The translations under genes were made by a program, and so were the position numbers. Below, piece after piece: positions 1 through 6,516 of a DNA stretch of 8,650 bases. The DNA lies in NCBI GenBank assembly GCA_003444595.1, contig DLUO01000037.1:1-8650 (forward strand), given 5' to 3'. The notes under the pieces are model-generated. The model did no database searches. It worked only from the letters and a program-made list of their open reading frames with translations, and was not told where the DNA came from. The number at the start of each line of letters is the position of its first letter. The first letter of the stretch is position 1. The stretch is from Bacillota bacterium. GTDB lineage: Bacteria; Bacillota; Dethiobacteria; DTU022; UBA8154.

Positions 1-1043
1 AAAAAATGGAGGAGAAAAAAGTTAACGCTCTTTTGGTTACTCATCGGCCCAATGTTTTGTATTTAAGCGGGTTTACGGGAACCAGCGGTTTCTTGCTTGT
101 GACCCTCGAAGAAGCCCTGCTTTATACGGATTTTCGCTATCTGCAACAGGCCGGGGAACAGGTTTCTGCTTTTGAAATCGTGAAGGTGGAAAACCATGTG
201 GATTATTCCCATCTGTCCGGGCAGCTTACCCGCAGCGGCCTGAAGCATCTGGCTGTAGAAGAATCCCATTTCAGCTTGAGGGAATTCAATATACTTAAAA
301 ACGCTGCTCCAGGCATTGAGCTGCTTCCCCTGAATAATTTCCTGGAAGAAATCAGGGCTGTAAAGGAAGAGGGAGAGATAGAACTGATCGCACGGGCAGC
401 CTGTATCGCCGATGAAGCCTGGCAGGAACTTTTGCCGCTGCTCAAACCCGGCATCAGCGAGCTGGAAGTTGCCTGTGAGCTGGAATACCGCTTGCGTAAG
501 AGAGGCTCGGAAAAAGTGCCGTTCGAGTTCATCGTCGCTTCCGGCGAACGTTCTGCCCTGCCCCACGGCGTGGCAGGCGAAAGAATAATCAGCGAAGGAG
601 AGCTGGTTACTGTTGATTTTGGAGCGGTATACGGGGGTTACTGCTCCGATATGACCAGGACGTTCGTACTGGGAGAGCCTTCCGAAAAACAGCGGGAGAT
701 TTATGAGCTTGTGCGCGATGCGCAGGATATGGCCTTTAAAATGACTGCCGCGGGGCAGCAGGGCGCTGCGGTGGATGCTGTAGTGCGCCGGTATTTCCAG
801 CAATACGGGTACGATGCATATTTTGGTCATGGACTGGGCCATGGTGTGGGGCTGGAGGTACATGAGTTGCCTGTACTTTCGCCGAAAGGGCAGGAGACGC
901 TGCAGGAGATGATGGTCTTCAGTATAGAACCGGGTATCTATATTGAAAACTGGGGAGGGGTTAGAATAGAGGATCTGGTTGTGCTGCGTCCGGAGGGGCT
1001 GCAGGTTCTAACCAGAAGCGCCAGGACACTTTCGTTAGGTTAA
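1..1043 (+). CDS. M24 family Xaa-Pro aminopeptidase/dipeptidase, 5' partial
   Basis: A cytoplasmic metallopeptidase of the creatinase/aminopeptidase P fold that removes residues preceding proline. The visible protein begins within the N-terminal creatinase-like domain (ALLVTHRPNVLYLSGFTG) and continues into the catalytic pita-bread domain. Counting from the ATG at position 6, the five expected metal ligands are D204 (VTVDFG), D215 (CSDMTRTF), H279 (GHGLGHGVGL), E308 (SIEPGIY) and E322 (VRIEDLV). The accessory histidines H187 and H286 are also present. The ATG at 6 is probably not the true start: no ribosome binding site fits upstream, the frame stays open to the window edge, and relatives usually have some 10-15 residues before the ALLVT stretch. 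So the gene is called partial. It sits 26 bases before efp, a common pairing in Firmicutes. PepP and PepQ subtypes cannot be separated here. The enzyme class is nearly certain. Confidence 0.95.
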   Translation, partial: KMEEKKVNALLVTHRPNVLYLSGFTGTSGFLLVTLEEALLYTDFRYLQQAGEQVSAFEIVKVENHVDYSHLSGQLTRSGLKHLAVEESHFSLREFNILKNAAPGIELLPLNNFLEEIRAVKEEGEIELIARAACIADEAWQELLPLLKPGISELEVACELEYRLRKRGSEKVPFEFIVASGERSALPHGVAGERIISEGELVTVDFGAVYGGYCSDMTRTFVLGEPSEKQREIYELVRDAQDMAFKMTAAGQQGAAVDAVVRRYFQQYGYDAYFGHGLGHGVGLEVHELPVLSPKGQETLQEMMVFSIEPGIYIENWGGVRIEDLVVLRPEGLQVLTRSARTLSLG

Positions 1044-1069
1044 ATCTAAAACGGGGAGTGATTTAATGA

Positions 1070-1627
1070 ATGATTTCGACCAATGATTTTCATACCGGGT
1101 TGACGATAGAGTTGGACGGGGATATCTACATGGTAATTGATTTTCAGCATGTCAAGCCGGGAAAGGGAGCGGCCTTTGTACGCTCAAAACTAAAAAATCT
1201 GCGCAGCGGATCCACTACGGAGCGTACTTTCCGGGCCGGTGAAAAAGTACCCCGGGCGTTAGTTGAAAGGAAAGAAATGGAATATCTCTACGCATCCGGG
1301 GAAGAATATATTTTTATGGATACGGAAAGCTATGAACAGATTTCTCTCAGCCGGGAAACACTGGGAGACAACCTGAAGTACCTAAAGGAGAATATGCATC
1401 TTAATATACTGCTCTTCAAAGGAGAAATTCTCGGCCTGGAGCTTCCCAATTCTGTAGAGCTGAAAGTTGTCGAGACGGAACCTGGTTTTAAGGGAGATAC
1501 TGCCGCCGGCGGGAGCAAGCCGGCCAAACTGGAAACGGGACTTGTCGTGCAGGTTCCCTTCTTCATAAACGAAGGCGATGTTTTGCGAATAGATACCCGT
1601 ACCGGCGCTTATCTGGAGCGTGTTTAG
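1070..1627 (+). CDS. efp: Translation elongation factor P
   Basis: EF-P binds between the ribosomal P and E sites and relieves stalling at consecutive prolines. The 185-residue length is typical. Its three beta-barrel domains are recognisable: a KOW-like domain at about 1-62, an OB domain at 65-128 and a C-terminal OB domain at 130-185. The loop KPGKG carries K32, the residue at the position modified in Bacillus. The C-terminal signature runs from KPAKLETGL to FFINEGD, and the protein ends in DTRTGAYLERV. The start is the ATG at 1070, giving the family-standard MISTNDF. A GGGGAG site at 1053-1058 lies 11 bases upstream. Another ATG at 1066 is better spaced to that site but is out of frame and stops after six codons. 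The gene is probably co-transcribed with the upstream peptidase gene. Confidence 0.98.
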   Translation: MISTNDFHTGLTIELDGDIYMVIDFQHVKPGKGAAFVRSKLKNLRSGSTTERTFRAGEKVPRALVERKEMEYLYASGEEYIFMDTESYEQISLSRETLGDNLKYLKENMHLNILLFKGEILGLELPNSVELKVVETEPGFKGDTAAGGSKPAKLETGLVVQVPFFINEGDVLRIDTRTGAYLERV

Positions 1628-1649
1628 TTAAAGGCGGTTTTGGTATAAT
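1621..1649 (+). promoter_or_regulatory. Probable extended -10 SigA promoter for the acidic zinc-ribbon gene
   Basis: A perfect TATAAT at 1644-1649 is preceded by TGG, giving a TGn extended -10. The -35 position (about 1621-1626, TGTTTA) matches TTGACA poorly, as is tolerated with an extended -10. It lies just after the efp stop and about 25 bases before the next start codon, so that gene may be transcribed on its own as well as by read-through from efp. The motif is seen; its activity is inferred. Confidence 0.55.
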
Positions 1650-1673
1650 AACTTTTATAAGGGGGGTTAATTG

Positions 1674-2162
1674 ATGGAAGATTTGAGTTCCAGGATGGGT
1701 TATTTAAGAGGTCTCGCTGAAGGATTGGGAATTAATGATGAAACCAGGGAAGGGAAAATTATTGGCCAGATAATTTCTGTACTTGATGATATTGTCGAAA
1801 CTGTAGAAGCGTTGAAAGAAGATTACGATGAACTCTTCTCTTATGTGGAGGCTATTGATGAAGACCTGACTGATCTGGAGAACGATTTTGACGAAGAAGA
1901 TGAAGAAGATGAAGTTTATGATGATTACGACGATGATGAAGACGAGGATGAGGATGAAGAAGAGTATGATGTAAGCTTTACGGTGGAATGCCCGGAATGC
2001 CGGCAGGAAGTTGTTATTGACGAAGATATTCTCGAGGACGAAGAATCCCTGGAGGTGCTGTGTCCCAACTGTGGTCGGGTCGTCTTCATAAATGACGAGG
2101 AATGGGAAGAGGAAATTGAAGCAATTGATGAAGGAGAGGCAGACGATAAAGAGGAGGAATAA
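1674..2162 (+). CDS. Acidic CD1247 N-terminal-domain protein with C-terminal zinc ribbon
   Basis: A 162-residue cytoplasmic protein of unknown function. I recognise the N-terminal region (residues 1-70) as the clostridial CD1247 N-terminal domain: a MxYLRGLAEGL opening, then GKIIGQII and a long helix ending in AIDEDLTDLE. Residues 71-99 are almost wholly Asp/Glu. A zinc ribbon follows, with Cys at 106, 109 (CPEC) and 130, 133 (CPNC), and the tail is again acidic. The start is the ATG at 1674, six bases after the GGGGGGT site at 1661-1667. A TTG just before it in frame (1671) is less likely. The gene lies between efp and the spoIIIA operon and is followed by a terminator. The zinc ribbon suggests binding to RNA polymerase, nucleic acid or a protein partner, but this is only inference. 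No DNA-binding helix-turn-helix is visible. Confidence 0.88.
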   Translation: MEDLSSRMGYLRGLAEGLGINDETREGKIIGQIISVLDDIVETVEALKEDYDELFSYVEAIDEDLTDLENDFDEEDEEDEVYDDYDDDEDEDEDEEEYDVSFTVECPECRQEVVIDEDILEDEESLEVLCPNCGRVVFINDEEWEEEIEAIDEGEADDKEEE

Positions 2163-2206
2163 TCATATCCTTCTTAAATAGCTAATGCTTCCGAATGCTG
2201 AACAGT

Positions 2207-2242
2207 AAAAAGCTCCCGGTTACTACCGGGAGTTTTTATTTT
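2207..2242 (+). terminator. Rho-independent terminator
   Basis: A perfect 8-bp stem CTCCCGGT (2213-2220) / ACCGGGAG (2225-2232) closes a TACT loop and is followed by TTTTTATTTT (2233-2242). A run of A precedes the stem, so it could also act weakly on the other strand, though no gene faces it. It ends the peptidase-efp-CD1247 unit and insulates the spoIIIA operon. Confidence 0.93.
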
Positions 2243-2266
2243 GGTTGAAAATAATCTGCTGCCGGC

Positions 2267-2293
2267 ATAAAAAGTGATTTTTTGAAATACTTA
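2267..2293 (+). promoter_or_regulatory. Candidate sigma-E promoter of the spoIIIA operon
   Basis: The spoIIIA operon is transcribed by sigma-E in the mother cell in Bacillus. Between the terminator and spoIIIAA, an ATA at 2267-2269 (-35 core) is followed 16 bases later by AATACTTA (2286-2293). This approximates the general ATA / 16-18 bp / cATAcanT pattern. The -10 match is only partial. Nothing better resembling a SigA promoter was seen in the gap. Confidence 0.35.
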
Positions 2294-2307
2294 TTCCTAA
2301 GGAGAAG

Positions 2308-2352
2308 ATGTCCAGGCCTTATCTTAGTAGATGGAGGGTGAGCTGTCCGTGA
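2308..2352 (+). CDS. Possible 14-codon leader peptide frame, coupled to spoIIIAA
   Basis: An ATG at 2308 follows an AAGGAG site (2299-2304) with short three-base spacing. It opens a 14-codon frame (MSRPYLSRWRVSCP). The TGA stop at 2350-2352 shares bases with the proposed GTG start of spoIIIAA (2349-2351), a GTGA junction typical of translational coupling. The peptide resembles nothing I know. The frame is seen; its translation is conjecture, and the ribosome binding site could be fortuitous. Confidence 0.3.
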   Translation: MSRPYLSRWRVSCP

Positions 2353-3344
2353 CCGATACCGGCAATAATATCAGAAAGCAAATTTGCCCCCTGCTGGCTC
2401 CCAGAGTGCGTTTTATCGTGGAGAATTTACCGGATGAGCTTTTGGTAAAAACAGAAGAAATCCGTTTGAGACATTCCCGGCCGCTTATTATCATCTGGGC
2501 CGGCGGTGAATCCTACCTCGGTTCCGATGGGCCTGTGGCCACGCCCTGGGAAGCCTACAAGGTTGACGGAGAGGATCTGGAAAAAACGCTGGAACTGCTT
2601 AGCGGTTATTCCCTTTATGCCTATGAGGAAGAATTGAGGCAGGGATACCTGACTGTTCCAGGAGGGCACCGCGTGGGGCTGGCGGGAAGGGCTGTGGTTG
2701 AAGGGGGCAGGATCAAAGTCCTACGGGATATTAGCTCTCTTAATTTTCGCGTGGCGAGGGAGGTTAAAGGAGTCGGGGAAAAAGTGCTGGCTTTTATCCT
2801 CGATCGACGGATGGGGCGTATCTTGCATACTCTTGTAATTTCTCCTCCGCAGGGCGGTAAGACAACGCTGCTCAGGGATTTGGCCAGGCTGATCAGTGAA
2901 GGAGCGGGGATTTTAGGACAATCCGGTAAAAAGGTGGGCATTGTGGATGAACGTTCCGAGATAGCCGGCTGTTACCAGGGGGTTCCCCAGCTTGATGTAG
3001 GTATCAGGACTGATGTTCTCGATGCCTGCCCCAAGGCTGAAGGCATCATGCTCATGCTGCGTTCTCTTTCGCCGCAGGTCATTATTACGGATGAAATCGG
3101 GCGGGGAGAGGATGCAAGGGCGATAGAAGAGGCTATTCATGCCGGCGTATCGGTAATTGCCTCGGCACATGGTTCCAGCCTGGAAGAGCTTTGCCAGAGG
3201 CCGATCATGGGAGGCCTGCTGCAAAAGAATTATTTTGAGAGGTTGATTTTTCTCAGTAACAGCAGGGGACCGGGAACGCTGGAGATGATTATCGAGGGAG
3301 AGAGGGGATTGCCCCTTTACTCTGCGCGTCATGGAGGAGAGTAG
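2349..3344 (+). CDS. spoIIIAA: Stage III sporulation protein AA, secretion-type ATPase
   Basis: The cytosolic ATPase of the SpoIIIA complex, related to type II/IV secretion ATPases, thought to power the mother cell-forespore channel. Counting from GTG 2349 (331 residues): an N-terminal domain at about 1-140 with EEIRLRHSRPL and YSLYAYEEELRQGYLTVPGGHRVGLAG; Walker A SPPQGGKTTLLRD from 165; the family motif GIVDERSEIAG at 197-207; Walker B VIITDEIG at 244-251; and ASAHG near 273. The GTG is chosen because GGAGGGTGA (2333-2341) sits seven bases before it. The in-frame ATG at 2331 overlaps that site and has no ribosome binding site of its own. The protein is slightly longer than the Bacillus homologue (about 307). 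It is the first gene of the operon, and its stop lies seven bases before spoIIIAB. Confidence 0.97.
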   Translation: MTDTGNNIRKQICPLLAPRVRFIVENLPDELLVKTEEIRLRHSRPLIIIWAGGESYLGSDGPVATPWEAYKVDGEDLEKTLELLSGYSLYAYEEELRQGYLTVPGGHRVGLAGRAVVEGGRIKVLRDISSLNFRVAREVKGVGEKVLAFILDRRMGRILHTLVISPPQGGKTTLLRDLARLISEGAGILGQSGKKVGIVDERSEIAGCYQGVPQLDVGIRTDVLDACPKAEGIMLMLRSLSPQVIITDEIGRGEDARAIEEAIHAGVSVIASAHGSSLEELCQRPIMGGLLQKNYFERLIFLSNSRGPGTLEMIIEGERGLPLYSARHGGE

Positions 3345-3351
3345 GGGAAAG

Positions 3352-3873
3352 ATGTACCTTAAATTGCTGGGAGCCTTTTTAATCGTCTCTGCCGCATACA
3401 CTTACGGCTACAGCATATCTTTAAAGTACCGCAAACGTGTTTTGCAGCTCGAAGAGCTGCTGCTGGGCTTGGAAATGTTCCTGGCGGAGGTAAATTACGG
3501 CCTGACTCCTTTACCGCAGGCCTTTAGGCATATAGGGCGCAGGTTAAAAGATCCCCTGGGACGGCTCTTTTCAGATGCTGCCGCATTAATGCTAAAAAGC
3601 AGGGGATTAAGTGCCAGGGAATGCTGGAAAAAGGCCTTGAAAAAAAATTACGACGCCCTGGAGCTGTCACGTGAAGGTATGGAAATAATGGATAGGCTGG
3701 GTTTTGTCTGGGGCAAAGGCGACAAAAGCGGGCAGCTCAATCAGATTGTGGTGATCCAGGAATTGTTGAGACAGGCTCTCCGGGAGGCCCAAAACGAGTA
3801 CCGGAGAAACGATAAGATGTGGAAGTACCTGGGATTACTGGGCGGGTTGACCATGGTAATTTTTTTGCTCTGA
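3352..3873 (+). CDS. spoIIIAB: Stage III sporulation protein AB
   Basis: A mother-cell membrane protein of the SpoIIIA complex, whose helical soluble domain is thought to act like a secretion platform (GspF-like) protein. From ATG 3352 it has 173 residues, matching the family (about 171). A transmembrane helix lies at 4-20 and a cytosolic helical region at about 25-150 (LEMFLAEVNYGLTPLPQAF; LGFVWGKGDKSGQLNQI at 116-132). A second hydrophobic helix, 157-173, ends the protein. The start is chosen for GGAGGAGAG at 3333-3341 and because it gives the usual short leader MYLKLLGAF. The in-frame ATG at 3331 would overlap spoIIIAA by 14 bases and has no ribosome binding site. It is followed by a 68-base gap without a clear hairpin or promoter. 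Confidence 0.95.
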   Translation: MYLKLLGAFLIVSAAYTYGYSISLKYRKRVLQLEELLLGLEMFLAEVNYGLTPLPQAFRHIGRRLKDPLGRLFSDAAALMLKSRGLSARECWKKALKKNYDALELSREGMEIMDRLGFVWGKGDKSGQLNQIVVIQELLRQALREAQNEYRRNDKMWKYLGLLGGLTMVIFLL

Positions 3874-3941
3874 AAGTGCCGGGTGTATAACTTTATGAAG
3901 CAGGCTTTACAGGGCTTTTATCCGGGGAAAGGAGTAATAAC

Positions 3942-4145
3942 ATGGATGTTTTGCGAGTGGACCTTCTCTTTCAGATTGCCGGGATTGGGATTTTTATTTC
4001 CGTGCTGAATATCGTCCTCAAACAAGCCGGCAAGGAAGAACAAGCTCAGATGCTGACACTGGTTGGCGTTGTAATTGTCCTGATACTGGTATTGCAGCTG
4101 GTGGGAGATCTTTTTACCAACATCCGTAATATCTTCAATTTCTGA
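3942..4145 (+). CDS. spoIIIAC: Stage III sporulation protein AC
   Basis: A very small (67-residue) membrane protein of the SpoIIIA complex, the same size as the Bacillus protein. It has two hydrophobic helices, about 8-27 (LLFQIAGIGIFISVLNIVL) and 37-56 (MLTLVGVVIVLILVLQLVGD), joined by the charged KQAGKEEQAQ turn. This is the usual pattern for the family. AAAGGAG at 3928-3934 lies seven bases before the ATG. SpoIIIAD follows after 26 bases. Identification rests on size, topology, the KQAGKEEQA turn and position in the operon. Confidence 0.95.
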   Translation: MDVLRVDLLFQIAGIGIFISVLNIVLKQAGKEEQAQMLTLVGVVIVLILVLQLVGDLFTNIRNIFNF

Positions 4146-4171
4146 GCCTTTAAAGAGCAGGTGTTCACTTT

Positions 4172-4558
4172 ATGGAAATAGCCCAGGTTGTAGGTTTTGG
4201 GGTTATTGCTGCCGTGATAATTATTTTTATCCGCCAGAGCCGGCCGGATATAGCCCAGTTGCTATCCATCGCTGTAGGCGTTGTGATTGTAATTTATCTC
4301 CTCGGTTATCTAAATTTAGTCGTCAATATTATTACGGATTTAGCCCTGGAGGCGGAAATCAACACCGTCTTTCTGAGAACCCTCCTGAGGGTTATCGGGG
4401 TGGCTTATATTGCCGAATTCGGCGCACAGGTCTGTAGAGATGCCGGGGAGGGCAGCATAGCTATGAAGATTGAATTTGCCGGTAAGTTAATCATCCTGGT
4501 AATGGCTATTCCCATCCTTATTGCCGTTCTGGAGGGCATTGTGAACTTTATTCCTTGA
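4172..4558 (+). CDS. spoIIIAD: Stage III sporulation protein AD
   Basis: A polytopic membrane component of the SpoIIIA complex, 128 residues (Bacillus 133). Hydrophobic helices lie at about 3-21, 28-55 (LSIAVGVVIVIYLLGYLNLVV) and 104-126. A conserved central region, TVFLRTLLRVIGVAYIAEFGAQVCRDAGEGSIAMKIEFAGK, occupies about 65-105 and is the clearest family marker. An AGCAGGTG site at 4157-4164 precedes the ATG by seven bases. Its stop TGA overlaps a TTG in the spoIIIAE frame, but spoIIIAE more likely starts downstream. The N-terminal half resembles SpoIIIAC, as expected for these related proteins. Confidence 0.95.
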   Translation: MEIAQVVGFGVIAAVIIIFIRQSRPDIAQLLSIAVGVVIVIYLLGYLNLVVNIITDLALEAEINTVFLRTLLRVIGVAYIAEFGAQVCRDAGEGSIAMKIEFAGKLIILVMAIPILIAVLEGIVNFIP

Positions 4559-4584
4559 CGACAAAGATGAGGTGGTCGGAAGGC

Positions 4585-5796
4585 ATGTGGAAAAAGTTAT
4601 GGGTGGTGAGAACAGGCCTGGCGCTTTTAGCGGCGCTTTTACTCTCAGGAATACCAGCCATGACGGCTGCAGCACAGGAGGAGACAGAGCTACAGGAGGT
4701 TAGCCCGGGAGCAAAGGGCGGGGGAAGTATCAGTTCGCTGGAGGGGTGGGAGGAAGTAGAAAGTTACTGGCGCGAACTGGAAACAGAAATGGGCGAGTTT
4801 TTGCCGAGATGGGATATCGGAGATATCTGGGAAAGAGATGAGGGCGGGATAATACCGGGCATCGGCGAGATTCTTAAAGGCCTGATCAGGTATCTTTTCC
4901 GGGAAATAGTGACCAACTTCGGGCTGTTGGGCCAATTGATCCTGCTGGCTGTGGCCGCCGCCCTACTGAAAAGCCTGCAGGGGTCTTTTAGCAGCGAGGA
5001 GGTGGCCAGGCTTACGGAAGCCGTTGCCTTTTTCGTGCTGCTGGGCCTGGCCCTGAAAAGTTTTACTGTAGCCCTGGAGATCGGCAGAAATACAGTTGAC
5101 AGCATGGTTAATTTTATGCTTGCCCTTCTACCTGTATTGTTGACCTTGCTGGCGTCAATGGGGCATGTTACCTCGGCGGGCTTGTTTCATCCCTTTATTA
5201 TTTTTTCTGTTAACTTAATGGCTTCGCTGGTACGCAATATTTTATTTCCGCTGATCTTCTTTGCAACCATTCTATACATGGTAAATCATTTTTCACCTCA
5301 TTTCAAAATTAACCGGCTGGCCGATCTCTTCAAAGATATCAGTACCTGGGGGTTAGGTTTGATGTTAACGCTATTTGTGGGCCTGCTGACTATCCAGGGA
5401 GTGGCAGGGGGGATAGGAGACGCTCTTACTTTAAGGACGGCCAAATATATGACCGGAGCCTTTATCCCCGTTGTGGGCAAGATGCTGGCAGATGCAGTGG
5501 AAACGGTCCTGGGTTATTCGCTGCTGCTTAAAAACAGCGCCACCATCGCCGGGCTTTTAATACTGTCTTTAATAGTTGCTTTTCCGCTGATTAAACTGCT
5601 GGCGCTGATTATTATCTATAAATTTTCCGGGGCCGTGCTTCAGCCGCTGGGGGAGACGACCCTCGGAGAAGCCCTGCATACCATGGGAAACTGCCTGGTA
5701 CTGGTTTTTGCCGCAGTGGCAACAGTGTCGCTGGCTTTTTTTATCGGTATTGCCATTATCGTAGGGGCCAGTAATGCTGCCGTCATGCTGCGCTGA
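4585..5796 (+). CDS. spoIIIAE: Stage III sporulation protein AE, polytopic membrane protein
   Basis: The large multi-pass subunit of the SpoIIIA complex, 403 residues from ATG 4585 (Bacillus about 399). It has a cleavable-type signal peptide: MWKK, a hydrophobic core LALLAALLL, and a likely cleavage after AMTAAA near residue 30. An acidic extracytoplasmic stretch follows (about 31-95). Roughly seven hydrophobic segments then run from about 110 to 395. The conserved-looking TGAFIPVVGKMLADAVETVLG lies near 290-310. GAGGTGG at 4569-4575 is nine bases before this ATG. Earlier in-frame starts are TTG 4555, overlapping the spoIIIAD stop, and ATG 4567. Both lack a ribosome binding site and would put charged residues before the signal peptide. 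The signal peptide, membrane pattern and operon position make the call secure. Confidence 0.95.
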   Translation: MWKKLWVVRTGLALLAALLLSGIPAMTAAAQEETELQEVSPGAKGGGSISSLEGWEEVESYWRELETEMGEFLPRWDIGDIWERDEGGIIPGIGEILKGLIRYLFREIVTNFGLLGQLILLAVAAALLKSLQGSFSSEEVARLTEAVAFFVLLGLALKSFTVALEIGRNTVDSMVNFMLALLPVLLTLLASMGHVTSAGLFHPFIIFSVNLMASLVRNILFPLIFFATILYMVNHFSPHFKINRLADLFKDISTWGLGLMLTLFVGLLTIQGVAGGIGDALTLRTAKYMTGAFIPVVGKMLADAVETVLGYSLLLKNSATIAGLLILSLIVAFPLIKLLALIIIYKFSGAVLQPLGETTLGEALHTMGNCLVLVFAAVATVSLAFFIGIAIIVGASNAAVMLR

Positions 5797-5822
5797 ATTG
5801 AGAAAAGCAGGAAGGGTAATAA

Positions 5823-6503
5823 GTGAGTGCAATGATTGATACGATCGGCAGCCTGATTCGCTATATTGTTATTATTATTTTTTTAAGCACCCTCTTGGAG
5901 ATGCTGCTGCCCCAGGGGGTATTTCGCCGTTACCTGCGCATGCTGGTGGGTATTTTGCTGATACTGACCTTGCTGACTCCGCTGCAAAAGATTATGAGCT
6001 TTGCCCCGTACTGGGAAATTACCGCTTTTTCAGAAGGGATGCCGGAAGAAGCGGAGTTGGGTGAAATTCTGCAGCGGGGAAAAGAAATGTACAGGGGTAA
6101 TATTGACCTGGCGCTGGCAGAGTATCGCTATAGGATTTTTTCTCTGCTGGAGGGGGAGTTGGCCAGAGAATTCGGGCAAAAGTTGCTTCGCCTGGAGGTG
6201 TCGATGGAGGAAAACCCTGAAAGCAGTGAATTCGGCTCTTTAAAGAACATTTATGCTGAAGTCCGCGATAGTTCGGCAGTTGATGCCGATACCCGCCAAA
6301 CCGGCGCAAAGGTAGAAGAAATTAAAATTTCCGTGGAGGTAACGGGCCGGGAAGAGGAGCCTGCCGCCGGAGAAGTTTCTGAAAACAATAATGGTGAAGC
6401 TGCCGGAGAAGCTGTTAATGATAAGGAAATAGAAATTAACAGGTTTATTGCGGCTTATTTACAGCTTCCTTCTAGTAAAGTTAAAGTAAAAATTTTGCCT
6501 TGA
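5823..6503 (+). CDS. spoIIIAF: Stage III sporulation protein AF
   Basis: A membrane protein of the SpoIIIA complex whose C-terminal domain is of the ring-building type and projects into the intermembrane space. It has 226 residues (Bacillus 206). Two N-terminal helices lie at about 10-29 and 38-55. The soluble region contains MYRGNIDLALAEYRYRI and the conserved end EINRFIAAYLQLPSSKVKVKIL. A low-complexity Glu/Ala/Gly/Asn linker (about 175-200) accounts for the extra length. The GTG start at 5823 is six bases from AGGAAGGG (5809-5816). The in-frame ATG at 5832 is too far from that site. Gap to spoIIIAE: 26 bases; to spoIIIAG: 13 bases. Confidence 0.94.
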   Translation: MSAMIDTIGSLIRYIVIIIFLSTLLEMLLPQGVFRRYLRMLVGILLILTLLTPLQKIMSFAPYWEITAFSEGMPEEAELGEILQRGKEMYRGNIDLALAEYRYRIFSLLEGELAREFGQKLLRLEVSMEENPESSEFGSLKNIYAEVRDSSAVDADTRQTGAKVEEIKISVEVTGREEEPAAGEVSENNNGEAAGEAVNDKEIEINRFIAAYLQLPSSKVKVKILP

Positions 6504-6516
6504 GGGGTGAGGATCC

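Noticed and set aside
63..863. Long open frame on the - strand opposite the peptidase gene
   Set aside because: It lies wholly within a confidently identified M24 gene, resembles no family and has no supporting context, so it is a shadow frame.
2913..3401. - strand open frame opposite spoIIIAA and the start of spoIIIAB
   Set aside because: It overlaps two well-supported genes and its translation shows no recognisable domain or topology.
3874..3941. Possible hairpin (CCGGGT with ATCCGG) in the spoIIIAB-spoIIIAC gap
   Set aside because: Only six pairs including a G-U, across a loop of about 35 bases; not distinguishable from chance.
3895..4008. Short + strand frame starting in the spoIIIAB-spoIIIAC gap and running into spoIIIAC
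   Set aside because: There is no ribosome binding site before ATG 3895, and it is out of frame with the clear spoIIIAC gene.
4555..4584. Earlier starts for spoIIIAE (TTG 4555 overlapping the spoIIIAD stop, ATG 4567)
   Set aside because: Neither has a ribosome binding site, and both add charged residues ahead of a good signal peptide. ATG 4585 has GAGGTGG nine bases upstream.
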